A stretch of 64,000 nt of DNA, from the NCBI RefSeq assembly GCF_023716565.1, contig NZ_CP071848.1:248001-312000 (forward strand). The letters run 5' to 3'. The notes beneath the pieces are model-generated. The model made no database searches, was not told the DNA's origin, and saw only the letters and a program-made list of their open reading frames with translations. Of this stretch, positions 1-9,254 are shown one piece after another. The translations under genes were made by a program, and so were the position numbers. Origin of the DNA: Vibrio sp. SCSIO 43136. Its GTDB lineage: Bacteria; Pseudomonadota; Gammaproteobacteria; Enterobacterales; Vibrionaceae. How positions within the stretch are numbered: the stretch's first letter is position 1; each line of letters opens with the position of its first letter.

Positions 1-629
1 TTCATTGTCGATGGCGCTTTGGGCAATCCAGAGATAACAGCGATTTCACTCAAGGTCAGATCTTTTACTTCTTTGCCGAAGTAGACCTGAGCGGCTGCAC
101 CCACACCATAAGAGCGGTGACCAAGGTAAATTTTGTTGAGGTAAAGCTCGAGAATTTCATCTTTGCTTAGCATCTGCTCAATGCGTAGTGCAAGAAAGAT
201 CTCTTTGATCTTTCGCATGATTTTCTTTTCGTTACTCAAAAAGAAGTTACGCGCTAGCTGCTGGGTAATGGTACTCGCACCCTGTTTAGCACTGCCTGAT
301 GTCGCAACGACAATAGCAGCACGAGCAATACCAATTGGGTCGATACCTGGGTGGTCATAGTAGCGGCTATCTTCGGTGGCGATAATCGCTTCCAGTAGAT
401 GCGGAGGCATCTCTTCTAGCTTCAGCGGAATACGGCGTTTCTCACCAAATTGAGAAATTAGCTTACCGTCTTTGCTGTACACCTGCATTGGTGTTTGCAG
501 CTGAACGTCTTTAAGAGTGTCGATGGCTGGTAAGTCATCTTGTACGTAATAGTACATGCCGACAATTGCACCCACTCCCAAAACTATGCAACACAATGAA
601 AAGGCTAGTAAATACTTTATGAATTTCAC
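1..629 (-). CDS. mrcA: Penicillin-binding protein 1A, N-terminal part (partial)
   Basis: Bifunctional peptidoglycan glycosyltransferase/transpeptidase of the inner membrane; only the first 209 codons are inside the window, and the gene runs off the left edge. The start is a GTG at 629 giving a short cytoplasmic end, one membrane anchor (about residues 4-25) and then the glycosyltransferase family 51 domain. Visible GT51 motifs are EDSRYYDHPG (catalytic Glu region), QGASTITQQLARN and the KIKEIFLALRIE / ELYLNKIYLG helices. The transpeptidase domain lies outside. It is divergent from pilM, the arrangement found in many gammaproteobacteria. The family call is firm; separation from PBP1B rests on the motif wording and the context. 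Confidence 0.95.
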   Translation of the reverse strand, partial: MKFIKYLLAFSLCCIVLGVGAIVGMYYYVQDDLPAIDTLKDVQLQTPMQVYSKDGKLISQFGEKRRIPLKLEEMPPHLLEAIIATEDSRYYDHPGIDPIGIARAAIVVATSGSAKQGASTITQQLARNFFLSNEKKIMRKIKEIFLALRIEQMLSKDEILELYLNKIYLGHRSYGVGAAAQVYFGKEVKDLTLSEIAVISGLPKAPSTM

Positions 630-773
630 CGAAAAATCCCTGATCTAATAGGCGGTTAGGTTAGTTAAGTCGATACACTAGGATACAAATTAATCAACTA
701 GCTCGGCTAGTGAAATTTTTATCCTGCAGCGTAAGCGCTCAAGTGTATCACTTTATTTAGGTTGGCGTCGTCC

Positions 774-1730
774 ATGGCTACATCGTTCATTACCGGCTTA
801 GACATAGGCCCGCACGCCATTAAAGCCGTGCTGATCAAGCGAACTCATCGCTCAATGAGCGTTGAACGATGCGTTAGTTTGCGTTCGCAAAAGGCTATTT
901 TCGTCGATAATCACACGCTCGGGTATCAAGACTGCGTCAATTTACTCAAAGAAGTTCGTAAAGCGTTGCCTTGGTACGCACGAAAAGTCGCACTTGCGTT
1001 ACCAGACAATGCCGCTGCGAGCAAAGTATTGCAGTTGCAGCCCGATCTTGAAGAGGAAGAGTTGATGTTTGCAGTACGCCAAGAAATGGCGTTGCAAACC
1101 AGTGCCAGTGATGACGACTTATACCTAGATTTTTACTCGGTAGAGTCACTGCTATCGGGCTCGGAAAAAGTGGCTGATTATCAAGTGATTGCCGCTAAAA
1201 AAAACGTGGTAGATAGCCACTTAGCGCCAGTTTCAAAAGTAGGCTTTCGTCCCCAATTAATGACATTACAAGGTCAGGCACTCAGCAGCACTTGGAAGCT
1301 GATTTCACAGCATCAAAAGGACCAACAGCATGGAATGCTGGTTTACGTGTGGCAGCATAAACTATTGCTCTGTACTCGTCCGTTTAATTCGGAACCCTAT
1401 ATAAAAGAAGTCTCTCTTCCCCCTAGTCATGGCGATGAGGATGTCGCTGGGCAGTTTGTACGACTGCTGAGTCGTCAGCTCAACCTGTATAACTCCAACC
1501 ATCCAGCACAAAAAGCGGCCAAGATATGGTTAAGTGGCGAGTTGTCACCGAGGCTTGAGTTGACCTGGCTAGCTGAGCAAATCGAACTTGAAGTCGAACT
1601 CGTCGATGCATTGTCTTTATTACCTAGAGCTAAGAAATGCTCAGCGAATGCGCAGGCTGATGGATTTGAAATTGCGTTAGGACTTGCGTTGTTGGCCTGT
1701 GACTGGGAGGAGTGGCATGCAAACCATTAA
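774..1730 (+). CDS. pilM: Type IV pilus assembly protein PilM (actin-like ATPase)
   Basis: Cytoplasmic actin-fold protein that docks on the N-terminal tail of PilN and links the pilus motor to the membrane alignment complex. The N-terminal GLDIGPHAIKAVLI (residues 7-20) is the phosphate-1 loop of the actin/FtsA/PilM fold, and the C-terminal WLSGELSP segment matches the second nucleotide-binding region. I chose ATG 774 (318 aa) rather than the in-frame TTG at 762, because GLDIG normally lies close to the N-terminus in this family and the AGG just before 762 is too close to serve the TTG. It is the first gene of pilMNOPQ and its 3' end overlaps pilN. Confidence 0.93.
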   Translation: MATSFITGLDIGPHAIKAVLIKRTHRSMSVERCVSLRSQKAIFVDNHTLGYQDCVNLLKEVRKALPWYARKVALALPDNAAASKVLQLQPDLEEEELMFAVRQEMALQTSASDDDLYLDFYSVESLLSGSEKVADYQVIAAKKNVVDSHLAPVSKVGFRPQLMTLQGQALSSTWKLISQHQKDQQHGMLVYVWQHKLLLCTRPFNSEPYIKEVSLPPSHGDEDVAGQFVRLLSRQLNLYNSNHPAQKAAKIWLSGELSPRLELTWLAEQIELEVELVDALSLLPRAKKCSANAQADGFEIALGLALLACDWEEWHANH

Positions 1731-2277
1731 TTTACTTCCGTGGCGAGATTGGCAGCAGCAGGCTTACCAAAGAGGAACTTATCTTCGTATCGCAATGGGG
1801 CTACTGGTCACGGCTGTCATTGTTGTTGGTTACGGTTACCTCAATCAACTCAAAGTCAATCAGCAACTGCAACGCAATCAGTATCTTCAATCTCAAATTG
1901 ACGACATGAATCGCCAATTAAGTCGTTTGAATTCACTCAAAGCCGATCATAAGAAGCTTCAAGCCAAGATTAACTTAGTCACTCAGCTGCAAGACAAGCG
2001 CGCCAAAGTACCGCGGTTTATGAGTCAAATCCCTAACTGGATAGCCGCCGATGTCTATGTCGATAAGATCGACATGAATGACGAGCATGTCACCTTGACA
2101 GGGTTTAGCAAAAATACCGCCGCCATCGCCAGCATGCTCGACAACCTAGAAACCACTCCGTTGGCGCAAGATGTCAAAATGCATTCGATCGTTTCTGGAC
2201 GAGAGCTGTTTGGTCAGAGCTATAACAATTACTCGGTTTCCTTTGTGTTTGATGTTCAGTCGCAGGGAGAACGATAA
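1717..2277 (+). CDS. pilN: Type IV pilus assembly protein PilN
   Basis: Bitopic inner-membrane protein of the PilMNOP alignment complex; its cytoplasmic tail binds PilM. Residues 4-10 read INLLPWR, the conserved PilM-binding motif, which fixes the start at ATG 1717 (GGAGG just upstream, at 1706-1710) and rejects the longer reading from 1684. A membrane segment spans about residues 23-42, followed by a coiled coil to about 85 and a small periplasmic ferredoxin-like domain. It overlaps pilM by 14 bp, so translation is probably coupled. 186 aa. Confidence 0.94.
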   Translation: MQTINLLPWRDWQQQAYQRGTYLRIAMGLLVTAVIVVGYGYLNQLKVNQQLQRNQYLQSQIDDMNRQLSRLNSLKADHKKLQAKINLVTQLQDKRAKVPRFMSQIPNWIAADVYVDKIDMNDEHVTLTGFSKNTAAIASMLDNLETTPLAQDVKMHSIVSGRELFGQSYNNYSVSFVFDVQSQGER

Positions 2278-2279
2278 GC

Positions 2280-2864
2280 ATGCAGTCATTAGAGATGGAT
2301 GAATTTGCCTATTGGCCACGAGTTTATCAATGGGGCGTGATTGCTTTGGTGTGCTTTGCACTTCTGCTGTTAGGTTGGTGGTTTTACTTAGTGCCACAGC
2401 ATCAAGCGCTTAGCCATGAAGAGCAGCAAGAACAAAGTCTTAAATCGTTGTTTGAAATTAAAGCTCGTCAAGTGGCCGCGTTGCCTAAGTATGACCAGCA
2501 GCTCAAGCTATTGAATCAACGTTACCAGCTGTTGCAACAACAGTTGCCCGAACAAAAAGAGCTAGCGACTTTGCTTGCTTCGATAAATGAGCTTGGTATT
2601 AAGCACGATCTCACTTTTACCCGTATTGATTGGGGAGAGCGCCAAGTGACTAGCGAGCTCTATCGCTACCCATTGAATATTGAACTGACAGGCAGCTACG
2701 AGAATATCGGAGATTTCAGTCAGGCCATTGGCGAGCTGCCAAGGATAGTTAACTTTGCTGACGTAGATTGGCAGCGGGTAAGCCAAGAAAGCAAAACCTT
2801 GCACTTTCGTGTTCGAGCCTTTGCCTATCAGTTTAGACCGGGGTCCACAGATGCAGAAAAATAA
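2280..2864 (+). CDS. pilO: Type IV pilus assembly protein PilO
   Basis: Inner-membrane partner of PilN; the heterodimer carries PilP and aligns the inner-membrane motor with the PilQ secretin. 194 aa with a single membrane segment at about residues 17-37 (VYQWGVIALVCFALLLLGWW), a Gln-rich coiled coil (about 45-90) and a periplasmic ferredoxin-like domain (NIELTGSYENIGDFSQAI). It starts 2 bp after the pilN stop and overlaps pilP by 14 bp, so the operon is tightly packed. Family assignment is by domain plan and position. Confidence 0.93.
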   Translation: MQSLEMDEFAYWPRVYQWGVIALVCFALLLLGWWFYLVPQHQALSHEEQQEQSLKSLFEIKARQVAALPKYDQQLKLLNQRYQLLQQQLPEQKELATLLASINELGIKHDLTFTRIDWGERQVTSELYRYPLNIELTGSYENIGDFSQAIGELPRIVNFADVDWQRVSQESKTLHFRVRAFAYQFRPGSTDAEK

Positions 2865-3372
2865 CACATGGATGGTGCTGCTGATGGCTGGCCTTTTGTT
2901 TGGGTGCCAAGAGGATAAACCCTCGATTGAGCGCTGGGCGAGTAAAACTCAAGCCATGGCAAAAGCCACCGTAAAGCCCTTACATCAAAGTGCGGTGTAT
3001 CAAGCGGAGCCTTTCCATTTCTCAACTACCAGCCATCCATTTAATTTGCCTAAAGTGCGCCAAGTCGCACCCAATAAATCGCCTACTCGTCAGTGCTGGC
3101 AGCCTGAAGTGAAAGGGGCAATCGCACCACTCGAGCGATATCCGCTCGCCCAACTACAACTGACCGGCATTATGCAGCGCAGCGGAACTCCCACCGGATT
3201 ACTTCGTGCGCCAGATGGCAAGGTACATAAAGTTCGCACTGGTTCTCGGCTTGGATTAGACAATGGGCAAGTCGTTAATGTGGAGAAAGGCTTTATCGTC
3301 ATAGAAGAAGTGATGGCCGATGGACTAGGTTGCTGGCAAAAGCGTCAGGTCAAACTGGCATTAAACCGTTAG
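2851..3372 (+). CDS. pilP: Type IV pilus assembly lipoprotein PilP
   Basis: Inner-membrane-anchored periplasmic lipoprotein that connects PilNO to the PilQ secretin. The ATG at 2851 gives a lipoprotein signal peptide with lipobox L16-F17-G18-C19; the upstream start at 2809 would bury it, so it was rejected. The C-terminal domain contains LTGIMQRSGTPTGLLRAPDG and VRTGSRLGLDNGQVVNVE, a small beta-domain typical of PilP. 173 aa. The Asp after the first residues of the mature protein (C-Q-E-D) was not used to infer sorting. It is fourth in the operon. Confidence 0.93.
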   Translation: MQKNNTWMVLLMAGLLFGCQEDKPSIERWASKTQAMAKATVKPLHQSAVYQAEPFHFSTTSHPFNLPKVRQVAPNKSPTRQCWQPEVKGAIAPLERYPLAQLQLTGIMQRSGTPTGLLRAPDGKVHKVRTGSRLGLDNGQVVNVEKGFIVIEEVMADGLGCWQKRQVKLALNR

Positions 3373-3410
3373 AGCCTCTAGTGAATAATGAATATTACAA
3401 GGAAGTAGCA

Positions 3411-4826
3411 ATGAAAAACGCAGTTTGTTGGTATGCGTGGCAACACTATTTAATTAGTTTTCTGGTCCTGTGTGTGCCGCTTAGTGCGGGAGCTGCAACA
3501 GGTAGTAAAGTCCAGCCATTAGATGAAAACTCGGTACCGATCGTCTTGAACCAAGCCGGGGACAAAATATCGATCAACTTTCAAGACATTCCAGTGCGAA
3601 ATGTGCTGCAGCTGATCGCCGACTACAACCAGTTTAACTTAGTCGTATCAGATGATGTGGGTGGAAGCGTGACACTCAAGATTGATGATACGCCTTGGGA
3701 CCGAGTACTTGATATCATTTTGCAGCTCAAGGGGTTAGATAAACGAGTTGTGGGAGATGTCGTCTTGATTGCGCCTAAACAAGAGTTTGAACTGCGTGAA
3801 CAAAAGCAGCTCAAGTTGGCTAACCAGAATACTAAGCTCGAACCGTTAAGTACCCAAGTGATTGAAATAGAGTTTGCTAAAGCCTCAGAAGTGGCGGAAA
3901 TGATCGGCGGAGATGGCTCAATGTCCATGCTATCTGAGCGAGGCTCTATCGCCGTAGATGAAAGAACCAATACACTTCTACTGCGAGATGTTGAGCAAAA
4001 CGTGGTCATGATCCAGCAGATCATTGACGATCTCGATATTCCCGTAAAACAGGTCCAAATAGAGGCGCGGATCGTTACTGTGGTCGAAGGTGAGCTAGAA
4101 GAGCTAGGGGTCCGCTGGGGATTTTCTTCAACCAATGGCAGTGTGACCGCAGGTGGTAGTATTGAAAGCAACTTGGCGGCCACTGGCCTTTATTCTGGTG
4201 GAGGGGATGATGAAGATAGCTCGCTACCGATAGAAGACTTTCTTAACGTAAACCTCGGTGCAACTAACGCCAACGCCTCAAGCATTGCGTTTCAGTTTGC
4301 CAAGCTGGGCTCAGATACCTTGGTCGACCTTGAGCTGTCAGCTCTGCAAAGTGAAAACAAAGCGGAAATTATCTCAAGTCCACGTTTGATCACCACCAAC
4401 AAGAAACCCGCTTATATCGAGCAAGGTACGGAGATTCCTTACATGGAGTCTTCATCGAGCGGAGCGACCACGGTTGCGTTTAAAAAGGCCGTATTGAGCC
4501 TAAAGGTTATCCCACAAATTACCCCAGACAATCGCATGGTATTGGACCTGAGTGTGACGCAAGACAGACCCGGTCGAGTGGTTAAGGCGGGCACAGGAGA
4601 AGCAGTCACGGTTGAAACTCAGCGGATCGGTACTCAGGTGTGGCTTGAAAATGGGGAAACCTTGGTGCTCGGCGGTATTCATCAACAGAGCTTGTCTCAA
4701 TCAGTCGATAAAGTGCCACTGCTTGGCGATCTACCTTTGTTAGGCGCTCTGTTTCGCCGTGAATATGAAAACATTGGCAAAAATGAACTGCTCATTTTCA
4801 TCACGCCGAAAATTGTTGTGCAGTAA
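3411..4826 (+). CDS. pilQ: Type IV pilus outer-membrane secretin PilQ (short form)
   Basis: Forms the outer-membrane channel through which the pilus (and in competent vibrios DNA) passes. ATG 3411 has AAGGAAG upstream and gives a signal peptide ending near residue 28 (SAGAA). Next come a secretin/TonB short N-terminal domain (ISINFQDIPVRNVLQLIADY), an N1-type domain (NTLLLRDVEQNVVMIQQII) and the secretin core ending VPLLGDLPLLGALFRREYEN. At 471 aa it lacks the N-terminal peptidoglycan-binding AMIN repeats of longer PilQ proteins such as the one of Pseudomonas aeruginosa, and resembles the compact ComE/HofQ form in length. A weak hairpin follows at 4868-4895. Confidence 0.93.
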   Translation: MKNAVCWYAWQHYLISFLVLCVPLSAGAATGSKVQPLDENSVPIVLNQAGDKISINFQDIPVRNVLQLIADYNQFNLVVSDDVGGSVTLKIDDTPWDRVLDIILQLKGLDKRVVGDVVLIAPKQEFELREQKQLKLANQNTKLEPLSTQVIEIEFAKASEVAEMIGGDGSMSMLSERGSIAVDERTNTLLLRDVEQNVVMIQQIIDDLDIPVKQVQIEARIVTVVEGELEELGVRWGFSSTNGSVTAGGSIESNLAATGLYSGGGDDEDSSLPIEDFLNVNLGATNANASSIAFQFAKLGSDTLVDLELSALQSENKAEIISSPRLITTNKKPAYIEQGTEIPYMESSSSGATTVAFKKAVLSLKVIPQITPDNRMVLDLSVTQDRPGRVVKAGTGEAVTVETQRIGTQVWLENGETLVLGGIHQQSLSQSVDKVPLLGDLPLLGALFRREYENIGKNELLIFITPKIVVQ

Positions 4827-4867
4827 GTACAGTTAGCGGAATAAAATATCGCTCACGTAAGTAGATG

Positions 4868-4896
4868 AAATAGCGGCTGTAAATAGTCGCTATTTT
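4868..4896 (+). terminator. Weak hairpin after pilQ
   Basis: An 8-bp perfect stem (AAATAGCG at 4868-4875 with CGCTATTT at 4888-4895) and a 12-nt loop lie 41 nt after the pilQ stop. There is no proper U-tract, so it may be a weak terminator or an mRNA-stabilising 3' structure. Confidence 0.35.
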
Positions 4897-4916
4897 GCTA
4901 TAAATGAAAAATTCGG

Positions 4917-4946
4917 TTGCATTGTTGTGGTCTTAATTGAGATAAT
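4917..4946 (+). promoter_or_regulatory. Candidate sigma70 promoter for aroK-aroB
   Basis: TTGCAT (4917-4922) and GATAAT (4941-4946) are separated by 18 bp in the 241-bp pilQ-aroK gap. The start site would be near 4953, leaving a leader of about 115 nt. By-eye match only. Confidence 0.4.
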
Positions 4947-5067
4947 TTTGGGTCTGATCACGAATTATCTGTGAGGAATTGGTGCCTCGGGAGCAACTTA
5001 AGCAATGAAATCATTAGCTTTTCCCTTGGCGATGTCATTGAATTAACGTTGTAAATTACTGCTAAAC

Positions 5068-5586
5068 ATGGCTGAAAAACGTAATATTTTCCTTGTTGGC
5101 CCTATGGGGGCTGGCAAAAGCACTATTGGTCGTCACCTTGCTCAACAACTTCACATGGAATTTGTTGACTCTGATACCGTTATCGAAGAACGCACTGGCG
5201 CAGATATCGCTTGGGTATTTGACGTTGAAGGTGAAGACGGCTTCCGTAAGCGCGAAGAGTCTGTAATCAACGACCTGACTGAACAACAAGGTATTGTTCT
5301 AGCAACAGGCGGCGGCTCAGTAAAAAGTAAAGATAACCGCAACCGTCTATCTGCACGCGGAATTGTCGTTTATCTAGAAACTACAATTGAAAAGCAACTT
5401 GCACGCACCCAACGTGACAAGAAGCGTCCACTACTGCAAACGGATAACCCACGCGAAGTTCTAGAAGACCTTGCTGGTGAGCGTAATAGTTTGTATGAAG
5501 AAGTGGCTGACTTTGTCGTTCGTACCGACGATCAAAGTGCAAAAGTGGTAGCCAACCAGATCGTAAAAATGCTAGAAGAACGTTAA
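5068..5586 (+). CDS. aroK: Shikimate kinase I
   Basis: Phosphorylates shikimate at the 3-hydroxyl with ATP, fifth step of the chorismate pathway, in the cytoplasm. 172 aa, the usual length. Walker A is GPMGAGKST at residues 11-19; the Asp of VDSD (about 34) and the Arg of GFRKRE bind shikimate; GGGS is the glycine loop; RDKKRPLL is the LID. It is followed after 25 bp by aroB, the enzyme two steps earlier in the same pathway, as in Escherichia coli. Confidence 0.97.
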   Translation: MAEKRNIFLVGPMGAGKSTIGRHLAQQLHMEFVDSDTVIEERTGADIAWVFDVEGEDGFRKREESVINDLTEQQGIVLATGGGSVKSKDNRNRLSARGIVVYLETTIEKQLARTQRDKKRPLLQTDNPREVLEDLAGERNSLYEEVADFVVRTDDQSAKVVANQIVKMLEER

Positions 5587-5611
5587 GTTCTTAATTTTGG
5601 AGAGCAAACCC

Positions 5612-6697
5612 ATGGAACGGATTACGGTCGAGCTTGGTGAGCGCAGCTACCCAATCTCTATAGGCGCTGGGTTATTTTCAGACTCAGCGCACTTTTCCCA
5701 AGTCAAATCTCAACGTGTCGTTGTTGTTAGCAACGTGACCGTTGCCCCGCTGTACGCGCAAACTGTCGTTTCTCAGTTTGAGGCTCAAGGGTATCAGGTA
5801 AGCTTGCTTAGCCTTCCTGATGGTGAGCAGTACAAAACTCTAGATACCTTCAACACCATCATGACTTTCCTGCTAGAAGGAAACTATGGCCGTGACGTGA
5901 CTCTGGTTGCGCTTGGCGGTGGTGTGATTGGTGATCTTGTCGGCTTCGCTGCTGCGACCTACCAACGTGGTGTTGATTTTATTCAGATCCCAACCACCTT
6001 GTTGTCGCAAGTGGACTCTTCTGTTGGTGGAAAAACCGCAGTTAACCACCCTATGGGTAAAAACATGATCGGTGCTTTTTACCAGCCTAAGTCGGTGGTG
6101 ATTGATACTAAGTGCCTTTCAACCTTGCCTGAGCGTGAATTTGCCGCTGGCATGGCAGAGGTGATCAAGTACGGCATTATCTATGACCAGGAATTTTTCA
6201 CTTGGCTTGAAGAAAACATGGCATCGCTGGTGGCATTAGACCCTCAAGCGTTGAGCTATGCGATTGCCCGCTGCTGCCAGATCAAGGCAGAAGTGGTCGA
6301 GCAAGATGAAAAAGAGTCTGGCATTCGTGCGCTTTTGAATTTAGGTCATACCTTTGGTCATGCGATTGAAGCTGAGATGGGCTATGGTGTTTGGCTGCAT
6401 GGCGAAGCCGTATCGGCAGGCACGGTACTGGCGGCTAAGACAGCTCAAATGCACGGACTGATTAATCAAGCGCAATTCGAGCGAATCGTCACTATACTTA
6501 AAAATGCCAACTTACCAGTGAACGCACCTAACAGTATGACTTTTGACGACTTTATCAAGCACATGATGCGTGATAAAAAAGTACTTTCTGGTAAATTACG
6601 TTTGGTATTACCAACGAGCATCGGCACCTCAAAAGTAGTGTCTGATGTTCCTAATCAAGTTATCGAGCAAGCTATCGAAGTGTGTCGCGACCTATAA
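5612..6697 (+). CDS. aroB: 3-dehydroquinate synthase
   Basis: Converts DAHP to 3-dehydroquinate, second step of the shikimate pathway, using NAD and a divalent metal (zinc or cobalt). 361 aa. The NAD-binding glycine loop [14 protein letters not shown], the [14 protein letters not shown] active-site segment, and the metal ligands in [11 protein letters not shown] and WLHGEAV are all present. ATG 5612 was preferred over TTG 5597 because GGAG at 5599-5602 is a well-placed ribosome-binding site for it. It lies between aroK and damX. Confidence 0.97.
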   Translation: MERITVELGERSYPISIGAGLFSDSAHFSQVKSQRVVVVSNVTVAPLYAQTVVSQFEAQGYQVSLLSLPDGEQYKTLDTFNTIMTFLLEGNYGRDVTLVALGGGVIGDLVGFAAATYQRGVDFIQIPTTLLSQVDSSVGGKTAVNHPMGKNMIGAFYQPKSVVIDTKCLSTLPEREFAAGMAEVIKYGIIYDQEFFTWLEENMASLVALDPQALSYAIARCCQIKAEVVEQDEKESGIRALLNLGHTFGHAIEAEMGYGVWLHGEAVSAGTVLAAKTAQMHGLINQAQFERIVTILKNANLPVNAPNSMTFDDFIKHMMRDKKVLSGKLRLVLPTSIGTSKVVSDVPNQVIEQAIEVCRDL

Positions 6698-6727
6698 CAC
6701 TTCGTCAGTGTTTAAGGTGGGTGGCCA

Positions 6728-8257
6728 ATGAGTTTGGCTCATGAATTACGAGTATTAGAATTACCTTCTCAAGTGGAGCTGCTAGACAGATTGCAGCTCC
6801 TGACTCGTTTTAGCTCCAATTTAGTCAATGTCCGTGGCGTGAAAGGTGCGGGCAAAACTTGGCTGGCTCAACGCTTTTTAGAAGCGTGGGCAACCGATAA
6901 AAATCAAGCACTTCTACTTTGTCACCCTAATCAAGATGATGCTCAGCAGCGTTCGCTGTTGCTCAGTCAGGTAGTGAGTGACCCGCTGTTTAACCAAAAT
7001 GACCCTGTGGTTGAGAGTTTTGCTCACTTAGTAGGGGATGAGCCTTGCGATATCGTCATTGTGGTTGATGACGCCCACCTATTAAGCGAAGACTTACTCA
7101 CCGAGCTGTGGATGCTTGTCGTTGAAGCTCAGCAGCAGCCCAAGTGGATGGTCAATATCGTGCTATTCTCTGAAGGGGATGCACTAGAGCACATTTTGAC
7201 TCGCATCAGTTATGGCCAAGAAGGCAAACCGGTTGATTTAGAAGTAGAGACACTGAGCCATGAAGAGGCACAGGAGTTTACTGAACTCTTAGTGGTCAAA
7301 TACGCCAGCAGTCTCGATGCCAAACAGAAAATTCGTAAGCAAGCACTTAAGTGCCCGCCGCTACCGGGGCCATTGATGGATTTAGGGAATAAGAAAGTGG
7401 AAAAAAGGATAATTATCCGCTCGGTGACGGAATCACCATTGCGCATTGCCGCCGTCGCCTTGGTTATTTTGCTCCTAACCGCTGCTGGCTATTGGTGGCT
7501 TTACAGTCAGCCGAAGCCTATGCCGATGGGTGGTGACACTGAAATGGTGGATGCGGGCATCGAAACTATCCAACCTGAGATGGTTAGTGGGGCCAAAGCG
7601 ACAGATACAGATAGCAGCGAGCCTTTAGAGTCCATGGTCGTCGTGGAAGATGATTCCGACGCACTTCCGCCAGCGCTGGCCGATGGTATTGCCTCTGTTG
7701 GTGGTGACGGCAATGACGGTAAGCGAGTTGTGGTGCCTTCAGATGTTGTAGATGCTCTGCTGGAAGAGCGCACCCCACCACAAACTGTGCAGGTGATTGA
7801 CGATGCAGTCACCGACGCCAAGCAAGACGCAGTTCAACAACAAGCGCAAACTCCACCGGAAACAAAAGTGGTGCTTGACGACGCCGCACCAGTAGCAAGC
7901 GAGGCGACAACGGTCACTACACCTGAAGAAGTGCCGGCTGCGCAAACCAGCGCATTGACGACTGCTCATCAAGAGCTGCAAGCCCTTAGTCCAACCGATT
8001 ACACCTTACAACTGGCGGCGCTGACCAGCGAAGCCGAAGTAACAGCGTTTATTGCTCGCCATCAGTTGGAAAACAAAGTTCGAGTCTACAACACCGAGCG
8101 AAATGGAGCATTGTGGCACATAGTGACTTATCGAAATTTCCCAACCATTCAGCAGGCGCGTGATGCGGTTTCTGAGCTGCCTCAATCGCTACAATCGATC
8201 GGTGCATGGGCAAAATCTGTTAACCAAGTGCAGCGAGAGATAGTAAGTGACAATTAA
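6728..8257 (+). CDS. damX: Cell division protein DamX (AAA ATPase-like, TM, SPOR)
   Basis: Inner-membrane division protein whose C-terminal SPOR domain binds denuded septal peptidoglycan. 509 aa in three parts: a cytoplasmic P-loop domain (GVKGAGKT at residues 37-44, IVIVVDDAHLL as Walker B), one membrane segment at about 238-259 (LRIAAVALVILLLTAAGYWW), then a long acidic, Ala/Thr/Val-rich periplasmic linker and the SPOR domain at about 424-503 (YTLQLAALTSEAEVTAFI and WHIVTYRNFPTIQQARDAV). The aroB-damX-dam order matches that of enterobacteria. Confidence 0.95.
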   Translation: MSLAHELRVLELPSQVELLDRLQLLTRFSSNLVNVRGVKGAGKTWLAQRFLEAWATDKNQALLLCHPNQDDAQQRSLLLSQVVSDPLFNQNDPVVESFAHLVGDEPCDIVIVVDDAHLLSEDLLTELWMLVVEAQQQPKWMVNIVLFSEGDALEHILTRISYGQEGKPVDLEVETLSHEEAQEFTELLVVKYASSLDAKQKIRKQALKCPPLPGPLMDLGNKKVEKRIIIRSVTESPLRIAAVALVILLLTAAGYWWLYSQPKPMPMGGDTEMVDAGIETIQPEMVSGAKATDTDSSEPLESMVVVEDDSDALPPALADGIASVGGDGNDGKRVVVPSDVVDALLEERTPPQTVQVIDDAVTDAKQDAVQQQAQTPPETKVVLDDAAPVASEATTVTTPEEVPAAQTSALTTAHQELQALSPTDYTLQLAALTSEAEVTAFIARHQLENKVRVYNTERNGALWHIVTYRNFPTIQQARDAVSELPQSLQSIGAWAKSVNQVQREIVSDN

Positions 8258-8266
8258 CGCTGAGGT

Positions 8267-8305
8267 TTACGGCAAAATGTGTTACATTCCGCAGCCGTAA
8301 TTTTT
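8267..8305 (+). terminator. Weak terminator/attenuator-like hairpin between damX and dam
   Basis: TTACGGC (8267-8273) pairs perfectly with GCCGTAA (8294-8300) across a 20-nt loop, followed by five T (8301-8305). The short stem and large loop make it weak; it may lower dam expression relative to damX. Confidence 0.4.
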
Positions 8306-8327
8306 GCTGTAGTGGTTTGATCGTTCA

Positions 8328-9149
8328 ATGAAGAAACAACGCGCTTTTTTAAAGTGGGCAGGTGGTAAATATGGTTTAGTTGAAGACATTCAACGCCACC
8401 TTCCGCCAGCGAAAAAACTGATCGAGCCTTTTGTCGGGGCGGGATCGGTGTTTCTGAATACTGACTTTGAACGTTACCTGTTAGCAGACATCAACCCAGA
8501 TCTGATTAACCTCTACAACCTGCTCAAAGAAGAGCCGCAACGTTACATCGACGAGAGCAAGCGTCTTTTCCAGCCAGACTACAATCGTAAAGAAGCGTAT
8601 TTGGACATTCGTGCCCAGTTCAACGCCAGTGACGATGTGTTTTTCCGTTCGGTTGCGTTTTTGTACATGAACCGCTTTGGTTTTAATGGTTTGTGTCGCT
8701 ATAACAAAAAAGGCGGTTTTAATGTGCCTTTCGGTTCTTACAAAAAGCCTTATTTTCCTGAGCAAGAACTAGAGTTTTTTGCACAAAAAGCGAAGAAAGC
8801 GACTTTTGTTTGCGAAGGTTACTTAGAGACATTTAGCCGAGCACGCAAAGGTGCCGTAGTGTATTGCGACCCGCCTTACGCTCCGCTCTCAACCACCGCC
8901 AACTTTACCTCTTATGCTGGCAACGGATTTAGCTTAGATGACCAAGCTGCCCTTGCCGATGTCGCTGAGCGCACTGCAAACGAGCGTGGCATCCCTGTAC
9001 TTATCTCCAACCACGACACCACCTTAACTCGTCGTCTATACCACGGTGCAGAGCTTAATGTGGTTAAGGTGAAGCGTACTATTAGTCGTAATGGGGCTGG
9101 GCGCAATAAGGTTGATGAACTACTCGCCCTGTTCAACCCGACAAAATAG
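8328..9149 (+). CDS. dam: DNA adenine methyltransferase (GATC-specific)
   Basis: Transfers methyl from S-adenosylmethionine to N6 of adenine in GATC. This marks strands for mismatch repair and, in vibrios, is needed for chromosome II replication control. 273 aa, class alpha order: KWAGGK (9-14), the SAM motif EPFVGAG (33-39), a target-recognition region with RYNKKGGFNVPFGSY, and the catalytic DPPY at 181-184. It lies in the damX-dam-rpe-gph-trpS cluster, as in E. coli. The core context indicates the housekeeping Dam rather than a restriction enzyme partner. Confidence 0.97.
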   Translation: MKKQRAFLKWAGGKYGLVEDIQRHLPPAKKLIEPFVGAGSVFLNTDFERYLLADINPDLINLYNLLKEEPQRYIDESKRLFQPDYNRKEAYLDIRAQFNASDDVFFRSVAFLYMNRFGFNGLCRYNKKGGFNVPFGSYKKPYFPEQELEFFAQKAKKATFVCEGYLETFSRARKGAVVYCDPPYAPLSTTANFTSYAGNGFSLDDQAALADVAERTANERGIPVLISNHDTTLTRRLYHGAELNVVKVKRTISRNGAGRNKVDELLALFNPTK

Positions 9150-9254
9150 TCGAAAACTCAACTATCAAAATTGCCTCTAGGATTTAAACGATTGCTTAGG
9201 TAGAATTGCGCCCAATTTCTACCCAATAACAAACTCCCTACTATGAGGCCTGTG

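Noticed and set aside
163-360. 65-codon plus-strand ORF at the left edge
   Set aside because: It is the antisense of the conserved glycosyltransferase domain of mrcA.
3623-4183. 186-codon minus-strand ORF inside pilQ
   Set aside because: Long but antisense to conserved secretin sequence; Ser/Thr-rich composition is typical of a shadow frame.
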